Below the pieces are notes generated by a model. That model was given only the letters and a program-made list of their open reading frames with translations. It did not search any database and was not told where the DNA came from. Shown here piece after piece: positions 54,858 to 62,602 of a stretch of DNA of 64,000 nucleotides (the stretch's first letter is position 1; the number at the start of each line of letters is the position of its first letter). The DNA comes from Anaerolineae bacterium (GTDB lineage Bacteria > Chloroflexota > Anaerolineae > Promineifilales > Promineifilaceae). The position numbers and the translations under genes are program-made. The stretch spans positions 82,648 through 146,647 of the forward strand of contig JAMLHW010000013.1 in assembly GCA_023954475.1 (NCBI GenBank), written 5' to 3'.

Positions 54858-55907
54858 ATGACAGAGCTTTCCGTTCAGTGTGAGCAACTGCATAAGTCGT
54901 TTGGATCGCTGCCGGTCGTCAATGGCGTGTCATTTGCGCTGCAATCCGGCGAGATTCTGGCTTTGCTGGGTCCGAGTGGTTGTGGCAAAACGACCTTGTT
55001 GCGTCTGCTGGCTGGATTTGAACGGCTCGATCTCGGCCGAATCACCATTGCCGACACGCTGGTCGCTGACGGTCAATTCCACCTGCCCACGGAGAAACGA
55101 CGCACCGGTATGGTCTTCCAGGATTATGCCATTTTTCCCCATCTCACCGTTGCCGATAATATCGCCTTCGGGCTGAAACAGCGCCGACAGCAGCGCCCGC
55201 GCGTCGCCGAAATGCTCGACCTGGTTGGGCTGGACGGGCAGGGAGACAAGATGCCGCACGAATTGTCTGGCGGGCAGCAGCAGCGCGTCGCCCTCGCGCG
55301 AGCATTGGCTCCAGAGCCGGTCATTTTATTGCTCGATGAGCCGTTTTCCAATCTCGACGCCAATTTGCGCGTTCAGGTGCGCCGCGAAATCCGCGATTTG
55401 CTCCGCAAAGCCGGCACGACAGCCATTTTTGTGACCCACGATCAGGAAGAAGCGCTGTTCATCGGTGATCGCGTGGCGCTGATGCGAGCGGGACAATTGG
55501 AACAAATCGGCCGACCTGAGACCCTATTCCACGCGCCACGCACCGAATTTGTAGCGCACTTTATGGGGCAATCTGATTTTGTACCCGGTATTGTGGCCGC
55601 CGACGGCATTATCACCGCAGCCGGCATACTCCAGCAAACGACTGGGCCTGCTGCCGCCGGAACTGTGCGGATTGGCGTGCGTGCGGATGATTTTCGATTT
55701 GACTGGTCGGCTGCACCCAATGCAGTTATCGTCGCGCGCGATTTTGCCGGCATGGATAACTTGTACACCGTGCGCCTGCGCGACGACACGCTCGTCCGCG
55801 TGCGACAACCCCATACCGAGCAACTGGAGCCGGGTGCAGGCGTGCATATCGCATTTGCCGACGATCATCCGCTGCCTGTATTTCAACATGGCATCAATAT
55901 CGCCTGA
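54858..55907 (+). CDS. ABC transporter ATP-binding protein (iron/FbpC-like)
   Basis: The ATG at 54858 gives a normal start (MTELSVQCEQLHKSFG). The 349-aa ATPase has LLGPSGCGKTTLLRLLAG near 36 (Walker A), MVFQDYAIFPHLTV near 85 (Q-loop), LSGGQQQR near 135 (signature), LLLDEPFSNLD near 158 (Walker B) and FVTHDQEEAL near 192 (H-loop), then a TOBE-like C-terminal domain. It resembles FbpC/PotA-group ATPases. No permease or binding-protein gene is next to it, so it must pair with subunits encoded elsewhere. It is divergent from the DtxR gene and 11 bp before psuG. Confidence 0.9.
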   Translation: MTELSVQCEQLHKSFGSLPVVNGVSFALQSGEILALLGPSGCGKTTLLRLLAGFERLDLGRITIADTLVADGQFHLPTEKRRTGMVFQDYAIFPHLTVADNIAFGLKQRRQQRPRVAEMLDLVGLDGQGDKMPHELSGGQQQRVALARALAPEPVILLLDEPFSNLDANLRVQVRREIRDLLRKAGTTAIFVTHDQEEALFIGDRVALMRAGQLEQIGRPETLFHAPRTEFVAHFMGQSDFVPGIVAADGIITAAGILQQTTGPAAAGTVRIGVRADDFRFDWSAAPNAVIVARDFAGMDNLYTVRLRDDTLVRVRQPHTEQLEPGAGVHIAFADDHPLPVFQHGINIA

Positions 55908-55918
55908 CACGAGGAATT

Positions 55919-56860
55919 ATGGCCAACGAATTTGTCGATATTCAGTCTGAAGTAGCGGACGTATTGTCCACAGGAGGGCCTGTTGTGGCATTGGAGAGCA
56001 CCGTGATTACACACGGACTGCCCTATCCGGCCAATGTGGAAACGGCTCTAGCGATGGAGCAGGCAGTACGGGACGGTGGTGCGACGCCGGCGACGGTGGC
56101 TATCATGGATGGACGTATCAAGGTGGGCTTATCGGCCGAAACCATCGACCAACTCGCCCAATTGCCGTCTGATAACGTGCGTAAATGCAGCCGCCGTGAC
56201 CTGCCCATCGTCATCGCACGCGGTGAAAACGGCGCAACAACGGTGGCGGGCACGATGATCATTGCGGACCGCGTCGGCATCGAATTGTTTGCGACGGGTG
56301 GCATCGGCGGCGTACATCGCGGTCATCCGTTTGACGTCAGTGCCGATCTCGCCGAATTGGGTCGCACACCAGTGACTGTGGTGTGCAGCGGTGCCAAGTC
56401 GATCCTCGATCTGGCGGCCACGCGTGAACTGCTGGAGACGAATGGCGTTGCCGTCGTCGGCTATGGTACGGACGAGATGCCGGCGTTTTTCACGTGCAGC
56501 AGCGGGCTGCCGGTCGACGTGCGCGTCGATTCGGCCGAAGATGTCGCCGCCCTGATCCGCGCACGACGCAAATTCGGTCTGGAGACGGCGACATTAGTGA
56601 CTGTGCCGGTGCCGAATGGAGAAGGCATGGATTCGGCCGAAATGGAAGCCGCCATTGCCCAGGCCACGCGAGAATCCGATGCACAGGGCATTCACGGCGC
56701 GGCTGCAACACCCTGGTTGCTCAGCCGCCTTGTCGAACTGACCGACGGCCGCACGCTGCAAGCCAACACCGCGCTCTTACGCAACAATGGTTTTGTCGCC
56801 GGGCAGATCGCGTCGGCGCTGTCTGAATTGACCCGCACAAGACGCAACATCGGCTTTTAG
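55919..56860 (+). CDS. psuG: Pseudouridine-5'-phosphate glycosidase
   Basis: A 313-aa protein. VVALESTVITHGLPYPANVETAL near residue 22, RIKVGLS near 62, CSRRDLPIVIARGENGATTVAGTM near 88 and IGGVHRG near 128 are core PsuG motifs. It splits pseudouridine 5'-phosphate into uracil and ribose 5-phosphate, so it recycles pseudouridine from RNA turnover. GAGGAAT lies just before the ATG. No PsuK kinase gene is adjacent, although a PfkB-type kinase of unknown specificity is encoded about 5 kb away. Three palindromes lie inside. Confidence 0.93.
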   Translation: MANEFVDIQSEVADVLSTGGPVVALESTVITHGLPYPANVETALAMEQAVRDGGATPATVAIMDGRIKVGLSAETIDQLAQLPSDNVRKCSRRDLPIVIARGENGATTVAGTMIIADRVGIELFATGGIGGVHRGHPFDVSADLAELGRTPVTVVCSGAKSILDLAATRELLETNGVAVVGYGTDEMPAFFTCSSGLPVDVRVDSAEDVAALIRARRKFGLETATLVTVPVPNGEGMDSAEMEAAIAQATRESDAQGIHGAAATPWLLSRLVELTDGRTLQANTALLRNNGFVAGQIASALSELTRTRRNIGF

Positions 56861-56897
56861 GGATACCAATAGCCGGTGATAGGTGGTGGGTGATGGG

Positions 56898-56932
56898 AAG
56901 AAAAAAGCAGCAACCCGCTTGAGTCACTGCTT
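56898..56932 (-). terminator. Intrinsic terminator of tRNA-Ser
   Basis: On the minus strand AAGCAG and CTGCTT close a 12-bp stem (with G-T pairs inside) around the tetraloop AAGC, followed by TTTTTTC. It lies just beyond the tRNA 3' end. Confidence 0.8.
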
Positions 56933-56940
56933 GTAGAAGG

Positions 56941-57025
56941 CGGAGAGGGCGGGATTCGAACCCGCGATGGTGTTACCCATACACGCTTTCCAAGCGTGCG
57001 CACTAAGCCTCTATGCGACCTCTCC
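56941..57025 (-). tRNA. tRNA-Ser (anticodon GGA)
   Basis: An 85-nt class II tRNA on the minus strand. The acceptor stem is GGAGAGG with CCTCTCC and discriminator G. The anticodon stem CACGC/GCGTG encloses loop TTGGAAA, giving GGA, which reads UCC and UCU. A long variable arm is present, as in Ser tRNAs, and the T arm GCGGGTTCGAATCCCGC is perfect. CCA is not encoded. It has its own promoter and terminator. Confidence 0.97.
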
Positions 57026-57043
57026 GTAAACGATGCGCATGAG

Positions 57044-57073
57044 ATTATAACAACTCCGTGCTGCGCCTGCCAA
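57044..57073 (-). promoter_or_regulatory. Promoter of tRNA-Ser
   Basis: On the minus strand TTGGCA (complement of 57068-57073) and a perfect TATAAT (complement of 57044-57049) are 18 bp apart, placing the transcription start a few bases before the tRNA at 57025. Confidence 0.75.
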
Positions 57074-57149
57074 AAATGGGTTGCTCGGGTTAAAATAAGA
57101 GTCGGGTGCAAGATGTTTACCCGGTATACTATTCAGTGAGGAGTGCGCC

Positions 57150-58220
57150 ATGGAAGTCACAGTTGTCCCGTTAGATGCCACGCAGTTGAAACCCGTTCCG
57201 ACCACGTTCAAATTTGGTTCAACCTTTTCGAATCGGATGTTTACACGGGTCTATTCGGCCGATGGTGGTTGGCAAGATGCGAAAATTGGCCCGTATGAGC
57301 CGTTTAATCTGGCTCCGGCAACGGCTGTGTTCCATTACGCACAGGAAATCTTTGAAGGCACAAAGGCATACCGGCGACCAGACGGCAATGTCAATCTGTT
57401 TCGTCCGTGGGAAAATGCGCGGCGTTTCAACGCATCGGCCGAACGCATGCGTATGCCGCAGGTCGATGTTGAAGATCACGTCGGCGCTATTGTCCAGTTG
57501 GTCGAAATGGAACACGAATGGGTTCCGGATGCGCCGGCCTCACTCTACATTCGGCCGACTATGATCGCCACCGATCCCGCACTCGGCGTCCATGCCAGTA
57601 GCGGTTACCTGCATTTTATCATCGTCGGGCCGGTCGGCTCCTACTTCAGTTCCGGCTTCCAACCCGTTCCCGTCTACATCTCAGACCAATACGTGCGTGC
57701 CGTGCGCGGCGGAACCGGCGCAGCCAAAGCCGGTGGCAATTATGCAGCCAGCCTGTACGTCTCCGAAGAGGTGAAAGCGAAAGGATATGCCCAGGTGTTG
57801 TGGCTCGATGCAGTGGAGCGCCGCTACGTCGAAGAAGTCGGCGCTATGAACATTGCCTTCGTCTACAACGGCAAACACATCGTCACCCCGTCACTCACCG
57901 GCAGCATTTTACCCGGCATCACGCGCAAATCGCTGTTGCAACTTGCCCCTGACATTGGCTATGAGATGAGCGAAGCGATGATCGACGTCGAAGAAATGCT
58001 GGCCGATATTAAGAGTGGCGAAATCACAGAAGTGTTTGGCTGTGGAACGGCGGCTGTCATTGCGCCCGTCAACCGCTTTGAGTACAAGGATATTGTCTAC
58101 GACATAGGCGATAAAACGGCCGGCCCCGTTTCGCAGCATCTGTTCAAAGCGCTGACTGACATTCAGTATGGCCGCGTACCTGATCCGTATGGGTGGACGC
58201 ATACGATTGAGGTAGGGTAG
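57150..58220 (+). CDS. ilvE: Branched-chain amino acid aminotransferase
   Basis: A 356-aa class IV PLP transaminase. FHYAQEIFEGTKAYRRPDG near 62, RMRMPQVD near 98, YIRPTMIATDPALGVH near 132, RGGTGAAKAGGNYAASL near 186 (the PLP Lys) and EVFGCGTAAVIAPV near 300 are family motifs. It interconverts branched-chain amino acids and their 2-oxo acids with glutamate. GAGGAG lies 8 bp before the ATG and TATACT at 57125-57130 is a likely -10. Length is typical of the longer, eukaryote-like form. Confidence 0.95.
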   Translation: MEVTVVPLDATQLKPVPTTFKFGSTFSNRMFTRVYSADGGWQDAKIGPYEPFNLAPATAVFHYAQEIFEGTKAYRRPDGNVNLFRPWENARRFNASAERMRMPQVDVEDHVGAIVQLVEMEHEWVPDAPASLYIRPTMIATDPALGVHASSGYLHFIIVGPVGSYFSSGFQPVPVYISDQYVRAVRGGTGAAKAGGNYAASLYVSEEVKAKGYAQVLWLDAVERRYVEEVGAMNIAFVYNGKHIVTPSLTGSILPGITRKSLLQLAPDIGYEMSEAMIDVEEMLADIKSGEITEVFGCGTAAVIAPVNRFEYKDIVYDIGDKTAGPVSQHLFKALTDIQYGRVPDPYGWTHTIEVG

Positions 58221-58255
58221 CGTGTGCCAAGCCTGGCGGAGTTGAGAATGAAAGC

Positions 58256-58315
58256 GTGAGAGAGTAGGAGATTGAACCCCTAATCTCATAATCTCCCACT
58301 TCCCAGGCTGTCCAA
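58256..58315. repeat. Low-complexity GAGATT/AATCTC stretch after ilvE
   Basis: The gap between ilvE and the next gene contains several short AATCTC units and their complements, including GGAGATT and AATCTCC about 17 bp apart. It is purine-rich on one half and pyrimidine-rich on the other. It looks like local slippage-type repeat, with no clear function. Confidence 0.35.
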
Positions 58316-58345
58316 TCTCTTTTTCTCACAATCACCCAAAATACT

Positions 58346-58651
58346 ATGAACGCATACCGTTTGATTTTCACCTACGATCTGATAGCGGAAACGCAGCAGG
58401 AGTATTTCCAGTTTGTAATGGGGTCTGTATTGCCGTTGATGCAATCAAAAGGACTGGAAATCATGGATGCCTGGTCGACGGCATATGGTGACGGCCCCAA
58501 TCGTTTGATCAGCTTTGTGGCAGACGAACGTGAAGTCATCGACGCGTTTCTGGAAAGTGAAGTATGGGAGCAGTTGCGAGAAGGTCTTGACCAATACGTG
58601 ATCGATTTTTCCTATAAAGTCATTCCTTATCGCGAAGGGTTTCAGTTTTGA
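58346..58651 (+). CDS. Small protein of unknown function (possible dimeric alpha/beta-barrel fold)
   Basis: A 101-aa protein with a strand-helix-strand-strand-helix-strand pattern (YRLIFTYDLIAE, FQFVMGSVLPLMQ, GLEIMDAWSTAYG, RLISFVADEREVIDAFLES, VIDFSYKVIPY) and many aromatic residues, which suggests an NIPSNAP/ABM-like ferredoxin fold. No catalytic motif can be pointed to. Codon use fits the neighbours. It lies 125 bp after ilvE. Confidence 0.65.
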   Translation: MNAYRLIFTYDLIAETQQEYFQFVMGSVLPLMQSKGLEIMDAWSTAYGDGPNRLISFVADEREVIDAFLESEVWEQLREGLDQYVIDFSYKVIPYREGFQF

Positions 58652-58863
58652 CCAGCTTGTAGGGAAGCAGTTGGTATTGGTCCCCATTTTCCACTACCTC
58701 ACTATGGTTCTGCTGCTGCTGAGCTGACATTGTCGGTGGCAATTTTCGTTCTCATCGCAAACAATTACCCATTCTTTTAGCCGGATTTTGTCGTCAATCT
58801 GAACAACGGCCGATTTACTAACCCGGTTTCTCCGGAAGTGGGTAGCGCTTGCCGTTTTTCTTG

Positions 58864-58892
58864 GTGACAAATCGACAGTTGACTGCTATGCT
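58864..58892 (+). promoter_or_regulatory. Promoter of the EAD1-like/M14-like gene
   Basis: GTGACA at 58864-58869 and TATGCT at 58887-58892 are exactly 17 bp apart, so transcription would start near 58899, leaving a leader of about 65 bases. Confidence 0.55.
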
Positions 58893-58902
58893 TTTACGAA
58901 CC

Positions 58903-58941
58903 GTTGGACGTTGGCAACTGAAGTTGGCAACGAGAGTTGGC
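58903..58941. repeat. Phased GTTGGCAAC direct repeats just after the promoter
   Basis: GTTGGCAAC lies at 58910-58918 and 58923-58931, and GTTGGC at 58936-58941, a 13-bp period. A fourth GTTGG begins at 58903. The set sits immediately downstream of the predicted start of transcription, where a repressor or an RNA-binding factor would act. Confidence 0.55.
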
Positions 58942-58963
58942 CCAATCATGAGAGAGTAAATCT

Positions 58964-60259
58964 ATGAAGATCAGAGGCAGTTTGCTCGAAGAGAGTCGGG
59001 AAGCAATAAAAGATGCATTTACACTCGAGACGCTAGCCATGGCATGGCGTCTTATGGAGGGTGTCGATAGCGACTTGAGCGATGTGGTCGGCACAAACGA
59101 CGGCTTTGAGAAAACGGTCGACCGCACCCTGGTGTATGTCGATAAACACGATTTGGAGCTGCCGTTCATTGAGGCGTTGCGCAAGCAGAACCCGACCAAC
59201 ATCCGGTTGCAGCATGTGGCGGCTAAAGTGGAGGCGCAACTGGCTTTACCCGAGGATGAGGACGCCGGTTCCGATTCGGCCGAACCCGCTCCTGATTCAC
59301 CCGCCAGCCCGGCAACCGGATCAGCCTGGACCGAAAAACTGCCTGACAACCGCATTCTCATCGGTGCAGCAGCCGGCATTATCATTCTCATCATCCTGGT
59401 CGCCATCTTGTGGCCGTCGCCTGACACGCCGCCCGTTGTTGTGACGCCTGACGATTCCGTTGCCGTCGCCACTGAAATCAGCACGCCTGAATCGGGAACC
59501 GGTGTGAGCGAAGCGGGTACCGGTACGAGTCGTGAGGTTGAATCGCCTGCTTCGGCCGATTTTGGGCCGGAAACATTCGAAATCGGACAAGCCGCCGACG
59601 GTTCATCGATCACGGCAATTCGATTAGGGACAGGCGACAATGTGGCCGTATTCATCGGCGGCTTTCATGCCGGTTATGCACCTTCCAGCCAGACCATCGC
59701 CCAGCGCATCGCCACATACCTGGAGGAAAATCCGGACCAACTCCCCGATTCAGTCCGCGTTTACGTCGTTCCCAATGCCAATCCGACAACTGAGTATGCG
59801 CCTGGGGTCAGGAGCAGCCGCCTCAACGCAAATGGGGTTGATCTCAATCGCAACTGGGATTGTAACTGGTCGGCCGATGCGACATTTGCCGGTTTGCCGA
59901 TCGGTAGCGGGAGTGAGCCGTTTTCCGAACCGGAAGCGCAGGCGCTGAAGTCGCTGGTTGAATCGGTCGCGCCGCAAGCGGTGATTGTGTGGGGGGCACG
60001 CGCCAGAAGCGGTCTGGTTGCGCCGGGTGGCTGTGATAATCAGACGCAGGTGTCGGTGCCGTTGGCGCTGGCATACAGCCGTGCGGCGGGGTATTCACTC
60101 GGCACGTTTGATCCGGATAATATCATTCCCGGTGATGTGACGAATTGGCTGGCCGGCATTGGCGTCCCGGCTATCTATGTCTTGACGCCGGATTATGTCG
60201 ATCCCGATTGGCCGGATAGTTTACGCGGCATTGAAGCGGTCATCGATTGGCTCCAGTGA
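58964..60259 (+). CDS. EAD1-like domain, transmembrane helix and degenerate M14 peptidase domain
   Basis: A 431-aa protein. Residues 8-85 (LEESREAIKDAFTLETLAMA, then DRTLVYVDKHDLE, then ALRKQNPTNIRL) match the pattern of effector-associated domain 1, a small helical adaptor found in bacterial conflict systems. An acidic linker leads to one helix at about 130-150 (LIGAAAGIIILIILVAILW). After a Thr/Pro/Ser stalk the C-terminal 240 residues have the M14 carboxypeptidase fold: IGGFHAGYAP near 234, GVDLNRNWD near 288 and EPFSEPEAQAL near 320. The first zinc pair should be HxxE but reads HAGY, the second His and the catalytic Glu are also missing, so it is probably an inactive, possibly ligand-binding version. 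Confidence 0.75.
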   Translation: MKIRGSLLEESREAIKDAFTLETLAMAWRLMEGVDSDLSDVVGTNDGFEKTVDRTLVYVDKHDLELPFIEALRKQNPTNIRLQHVAAKVEAQLALPEDEDAGSDSAEPAPDSPASPATGSAWTEKLPDNRILIGAAAGIIILIILVAILWPSPDTPPVVVTPDDSVAVATEISTPESGTGVSEAGTGTSREVESPASADFGPETFEIGQAADGSSITAIRLGTGDNVAVFIGGFHAGYAPSSQTIAQRIATYLEENPDQLPDSVRVYVVPNANPTTEYAPGVRSSRLNANGVDLNRNWDCNWSADATFAGLPIGSGSEPFSEPEAQALKSLVESVAPQAVIVWGARARSGLVAPGGCDNQTQVSVPLALAYSRAAGYSLGTFDPDNIIPGDVTNWLAGIGVPAIYVLTPDYVDPDWPDSLRGIEAVIDWLQ

Positions 60260-60360
60260 GCGCTTGCTTACGGTTGCATTTTTCGGCAAGGGCCATGTGA
60301 TCCGGCTTTGATGTGAAAAATCGTGCCGGCAGCTTTGTTAAACGTCTTCAGTAACCGAAT

Positions 60361-62301
60361 TTATCCTGTTTCTACCGCCAGAATATCCAGTGTCACATAG
60401 GCTTTAAAGTCATCAATGTTGATAAAACATCGAAACCCTGCGCTACTCGCTGCTTCCAATACGCTGATTCCTTCATCGATGAGCAGCGCCACCGGCTCGC
60501 TCAGGCCGGTTTGCAAGCCCTGTGGCCAAACGAGATCAAGAATCTCGATCAACTTGCCTTCTTCGTCGAGCAATTCGTATAACATTTCACCTGGGGGCAA
60601 GCCCTGCTCTTCGACCCACAAATTAAGTTCAAGTAATTGGTCGCCTTCTTCGGCCGAATCGATACCCCCGTGCACCACAACACTATTCTCACTGACATCG
60701 ACATCTCCGTTTGTGATTGGCGCTAGACCACTCGCCAATTCATCCAGAAATGCGTTTGACGCATCGGCAAGCAGTTGTTGACGTGCGATTAAGAACTCCT
60801 GATAATTCTCAATTTTCCACAGCCATTCGTCGGCCGGAATCCACTGCGACGCTAGTGTGCCCGGAAATCGGTTTTCGATTTCACGGAAGTAGATATCAGG
60901 CAACGTATCGCTAATAGTGAGGTTGGTCGCTTGTGTTAAGAAACAGAAGTTCGCCAGCGCGTTGACCTCTGCTCGCGTGTGTTCGCGTTTGTAGAGTTGT
61001 GCCTTGGGGAAAATGTGGTGAATTTGCAGACCGCTTGTCTTGCCCAATAAATCTGCTTTGAGTGGCAGCCCAGTGCCCCAATCGCGTGCTTCACCGACCC
61101 GTGATAGAAGGTACAGGAGCGGATAGAACCGGGCACCTTTGCTCCAACCGGCAAAATTCTCAGGGCGTACCGCCAAATCACCGCGCCAGATTTGTAGTTC
61201 GCTGATCAGGCTACCGATCGGATCATCACTACCATCCATCGCACCCAGGTCGCGATTGAGAAAAGACTCTGTCGAACCTGCAAAGCGACCCCAGATGAAC
61301 GTCTGGATGTACCAGTACAGTACGCGGTCACGTTCGGCCGAATTGTGGAATTTGCCACCGTGCTCGACCAGAAATCGCGTCATTACCGGAAAGGCGTACC
61401 GCCCACCGAGCACGCGATCGTGATCAAGGCCCAGGCGCCCACCGATGATGTTCAGTAGATAGTTGATTGCTTTTTCGGCCGAATGCAGTCCACGCTGAAA
61501 ACGAGGTGCATCGACATCTTTTAATGCCGTGAATAACGCTTCGCCCGTAACAACCGTGTTGACATTGCGCAGCAGCCAATCCATCGTGAAGTAAAAACCG
61601 GCATTGCGCCACGATTTCAGGGCGCGACGCAGCTCCTGTCGCGCATCCGGCCATTCAGCGCAAATACGCGCCAGCGCCAGATCGCCTTTCGAGAGCTTCG
61701 TGCCGCCGCTGTTGACCTTATTGAAAATGTCGACCACGACATCGACAGACTTGTCTTGCCCTGTGACTTCTTCAATGTGAAAGCGAATATTTTTGATGCC
61801 CTGCAACCGCGTCAGACGGTTGACATAGGTTTCGGCATTTGGGCTGAGCTGTTCATTCTGATATACGCGGCCAATGAACGAGCCAAGCCCATTTTTCATC
61901 ACATCAGTTACACCGATCCACAACGGGTCGTCGCGCATCTTGACCGGGCCGTAGAACTCGAATGCCTCGCTACCGAGATTGAAATACAAATCGGTGAAAG
62001 CGTCGGCGTTGCCTTCAAAGAATGGCGGTGGCGTGCCGCGCACGATGCCGTAAAGCGTTGTGATACGCTGTTGTCCGTCGAGGATCAGCTTGACATTACC
62101 TGCAGACAGCGAATGGTTGCCGCGTGCTTCGGCCTCCTCAGTTTTCGTGACCCAAACGAGCAAACCGCCGACCGGATAGCGGTGATAGAGCGAGTTCATT
62201 AACTCGCGGACTTGTTTTCGGTTCCAGACATAGCCGCGCTGAAACTCAGGCAATGCCATCGCACCGAGATCGATTTGGTCGAGAATGGTTGTGATTTCCA
62301 T
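60361..62301 (-). CDS. GmrSD-type protein: DUF262 domain with HNH-like motif
   Basis: A 646-aa protein. The N-terminal DUF262 domain has LPEFQRGYVWNRKQVRELMNSL near residue 18, LILDGQQRITTLYG near 70 (the DGQQR NTPase/nuclease motif) and VDIFNKVNSGGTKLSKGDLAL near 190. LQIHHIFPKAQLY near 425 is an HNH-like metal site with NALANFCFLT as its third part. A further C-terminal domain of about 100 residues ends FRCFINIDDFKAYV. GmrSD-related proteins cut modified phage DNA as type IV restriction. It is convergent with the EAD1-like gene. A palindrome-rich upstream gap precedes the ATG at 62301. Confidence 0.9.
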   Translation of the reverse strand: MEITTILDQIDLGAMALPEFQRGYVWNRKQVRELMNSLYHRYPVGGLLVWVTKTEEAEARGNHSLSAGNVKLILDGQQRITTLYGIVRGTPPPFFEGNADAFTDLYFNLGSEAFEFYGPVKMRDDPLWIGVTDVMKNGLGSFIGRVYQNEQLSPNAETYVNRLTRLQGIKNIRFHIEEVTGQDKSVDVVVDIFNKVNSGGTKLSKGDLALARICAEWPDARQELRRALKSWRNAGFYFTMDWLLRNVNTVVTGEALFTALKDVDAPRFQRGLHSAEKAINYLLNIIGGRLGLDHDRVLGGRYAFPVMTRFLVEHGGKFHNSAERDRVLYWYIQTFIWGRFAGSTESFLNRDLGAMDGSDDPIGSLISELQIWRGDLAVRPENFAGWSKGARFYPLLYLLSRVGEARDWGTGLPLKADLLGKTSGLQIHHIFPKAQLYKREHTRAEVNALANFCFLTQATNLTISDTLPDIYFREIENRFPGTLASQWIPADEWLWKIENYQEFLIARQQLLADASNAFLDELASGLAPITNGDVDVSENSVVVHGGIDSAEEGDQLLELNLWVEEQGLPPGEMLYELLDEEGKLIEILDLVWPQGLQTGLSEPVALLIDEGISVLEAASSAGFRCFINIDDFKAYVTLDILAVETG

Positions 62302-62602
62302 TTTGAGAGCCCCTTAGCGAATTCGCACAAATATGAGCGAATTGTTTTGATTGGATGATCCTCCATCCTGGATGATGTAGTTATATCGTCCGAGTCTGCA
62401 ATAATCAACCACGAATATTTTCGGCCGAAAGTGAAGACAAAAGCGGAATTCGGCCGAAAATCACAAGCCACAACTACGACAACAGCACCACTCATGACAT
62501 TTGACACATGACCAGCCTGTCACTGCCGTGATATGCTTTTGGTAGCATCGCTTCCCCCACCGCAGCCAAAATTCTGGAATCACAACTGGATAGGGAGCCA
62601 AC
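62302..62602. other. Divergent intergenic region with two palindromes
   Basis: Two perfect TTCGGCCGAA copies lie 29 bp apart at 62420-62429 and 62449-62458. A repeated AATTCGCT on the minus strand lies near 62318-62345, just upstream of the DUF262 gene. TTGACA at 62501-62506 may be the -35 of the rightward gene, but no -10 stands at the right distance. No gene is seen. Confidence 0.55.

Larger units (their letters stand above)
58652..58963 (+). other. Gap upstream of the EAD1-like gene
   Basis: 312 bases without a gene. It holds a good promoter at 58864-58892 and, right after it, phased GTTGG repeats at 58903-58941. A single ACGGCCGAT (one base off the iterated octamer) lies near 58806. The first 200 bases show nothing else I can read. 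Confidence 0.6.

Noticed and set aside
57026..57149. T-box riboswitch before ilvE
   Set aside because: The leader is too short and lacks the T-box sequence; the gap is explained by the tRNA-Ser promoter and the ilvE promoter.
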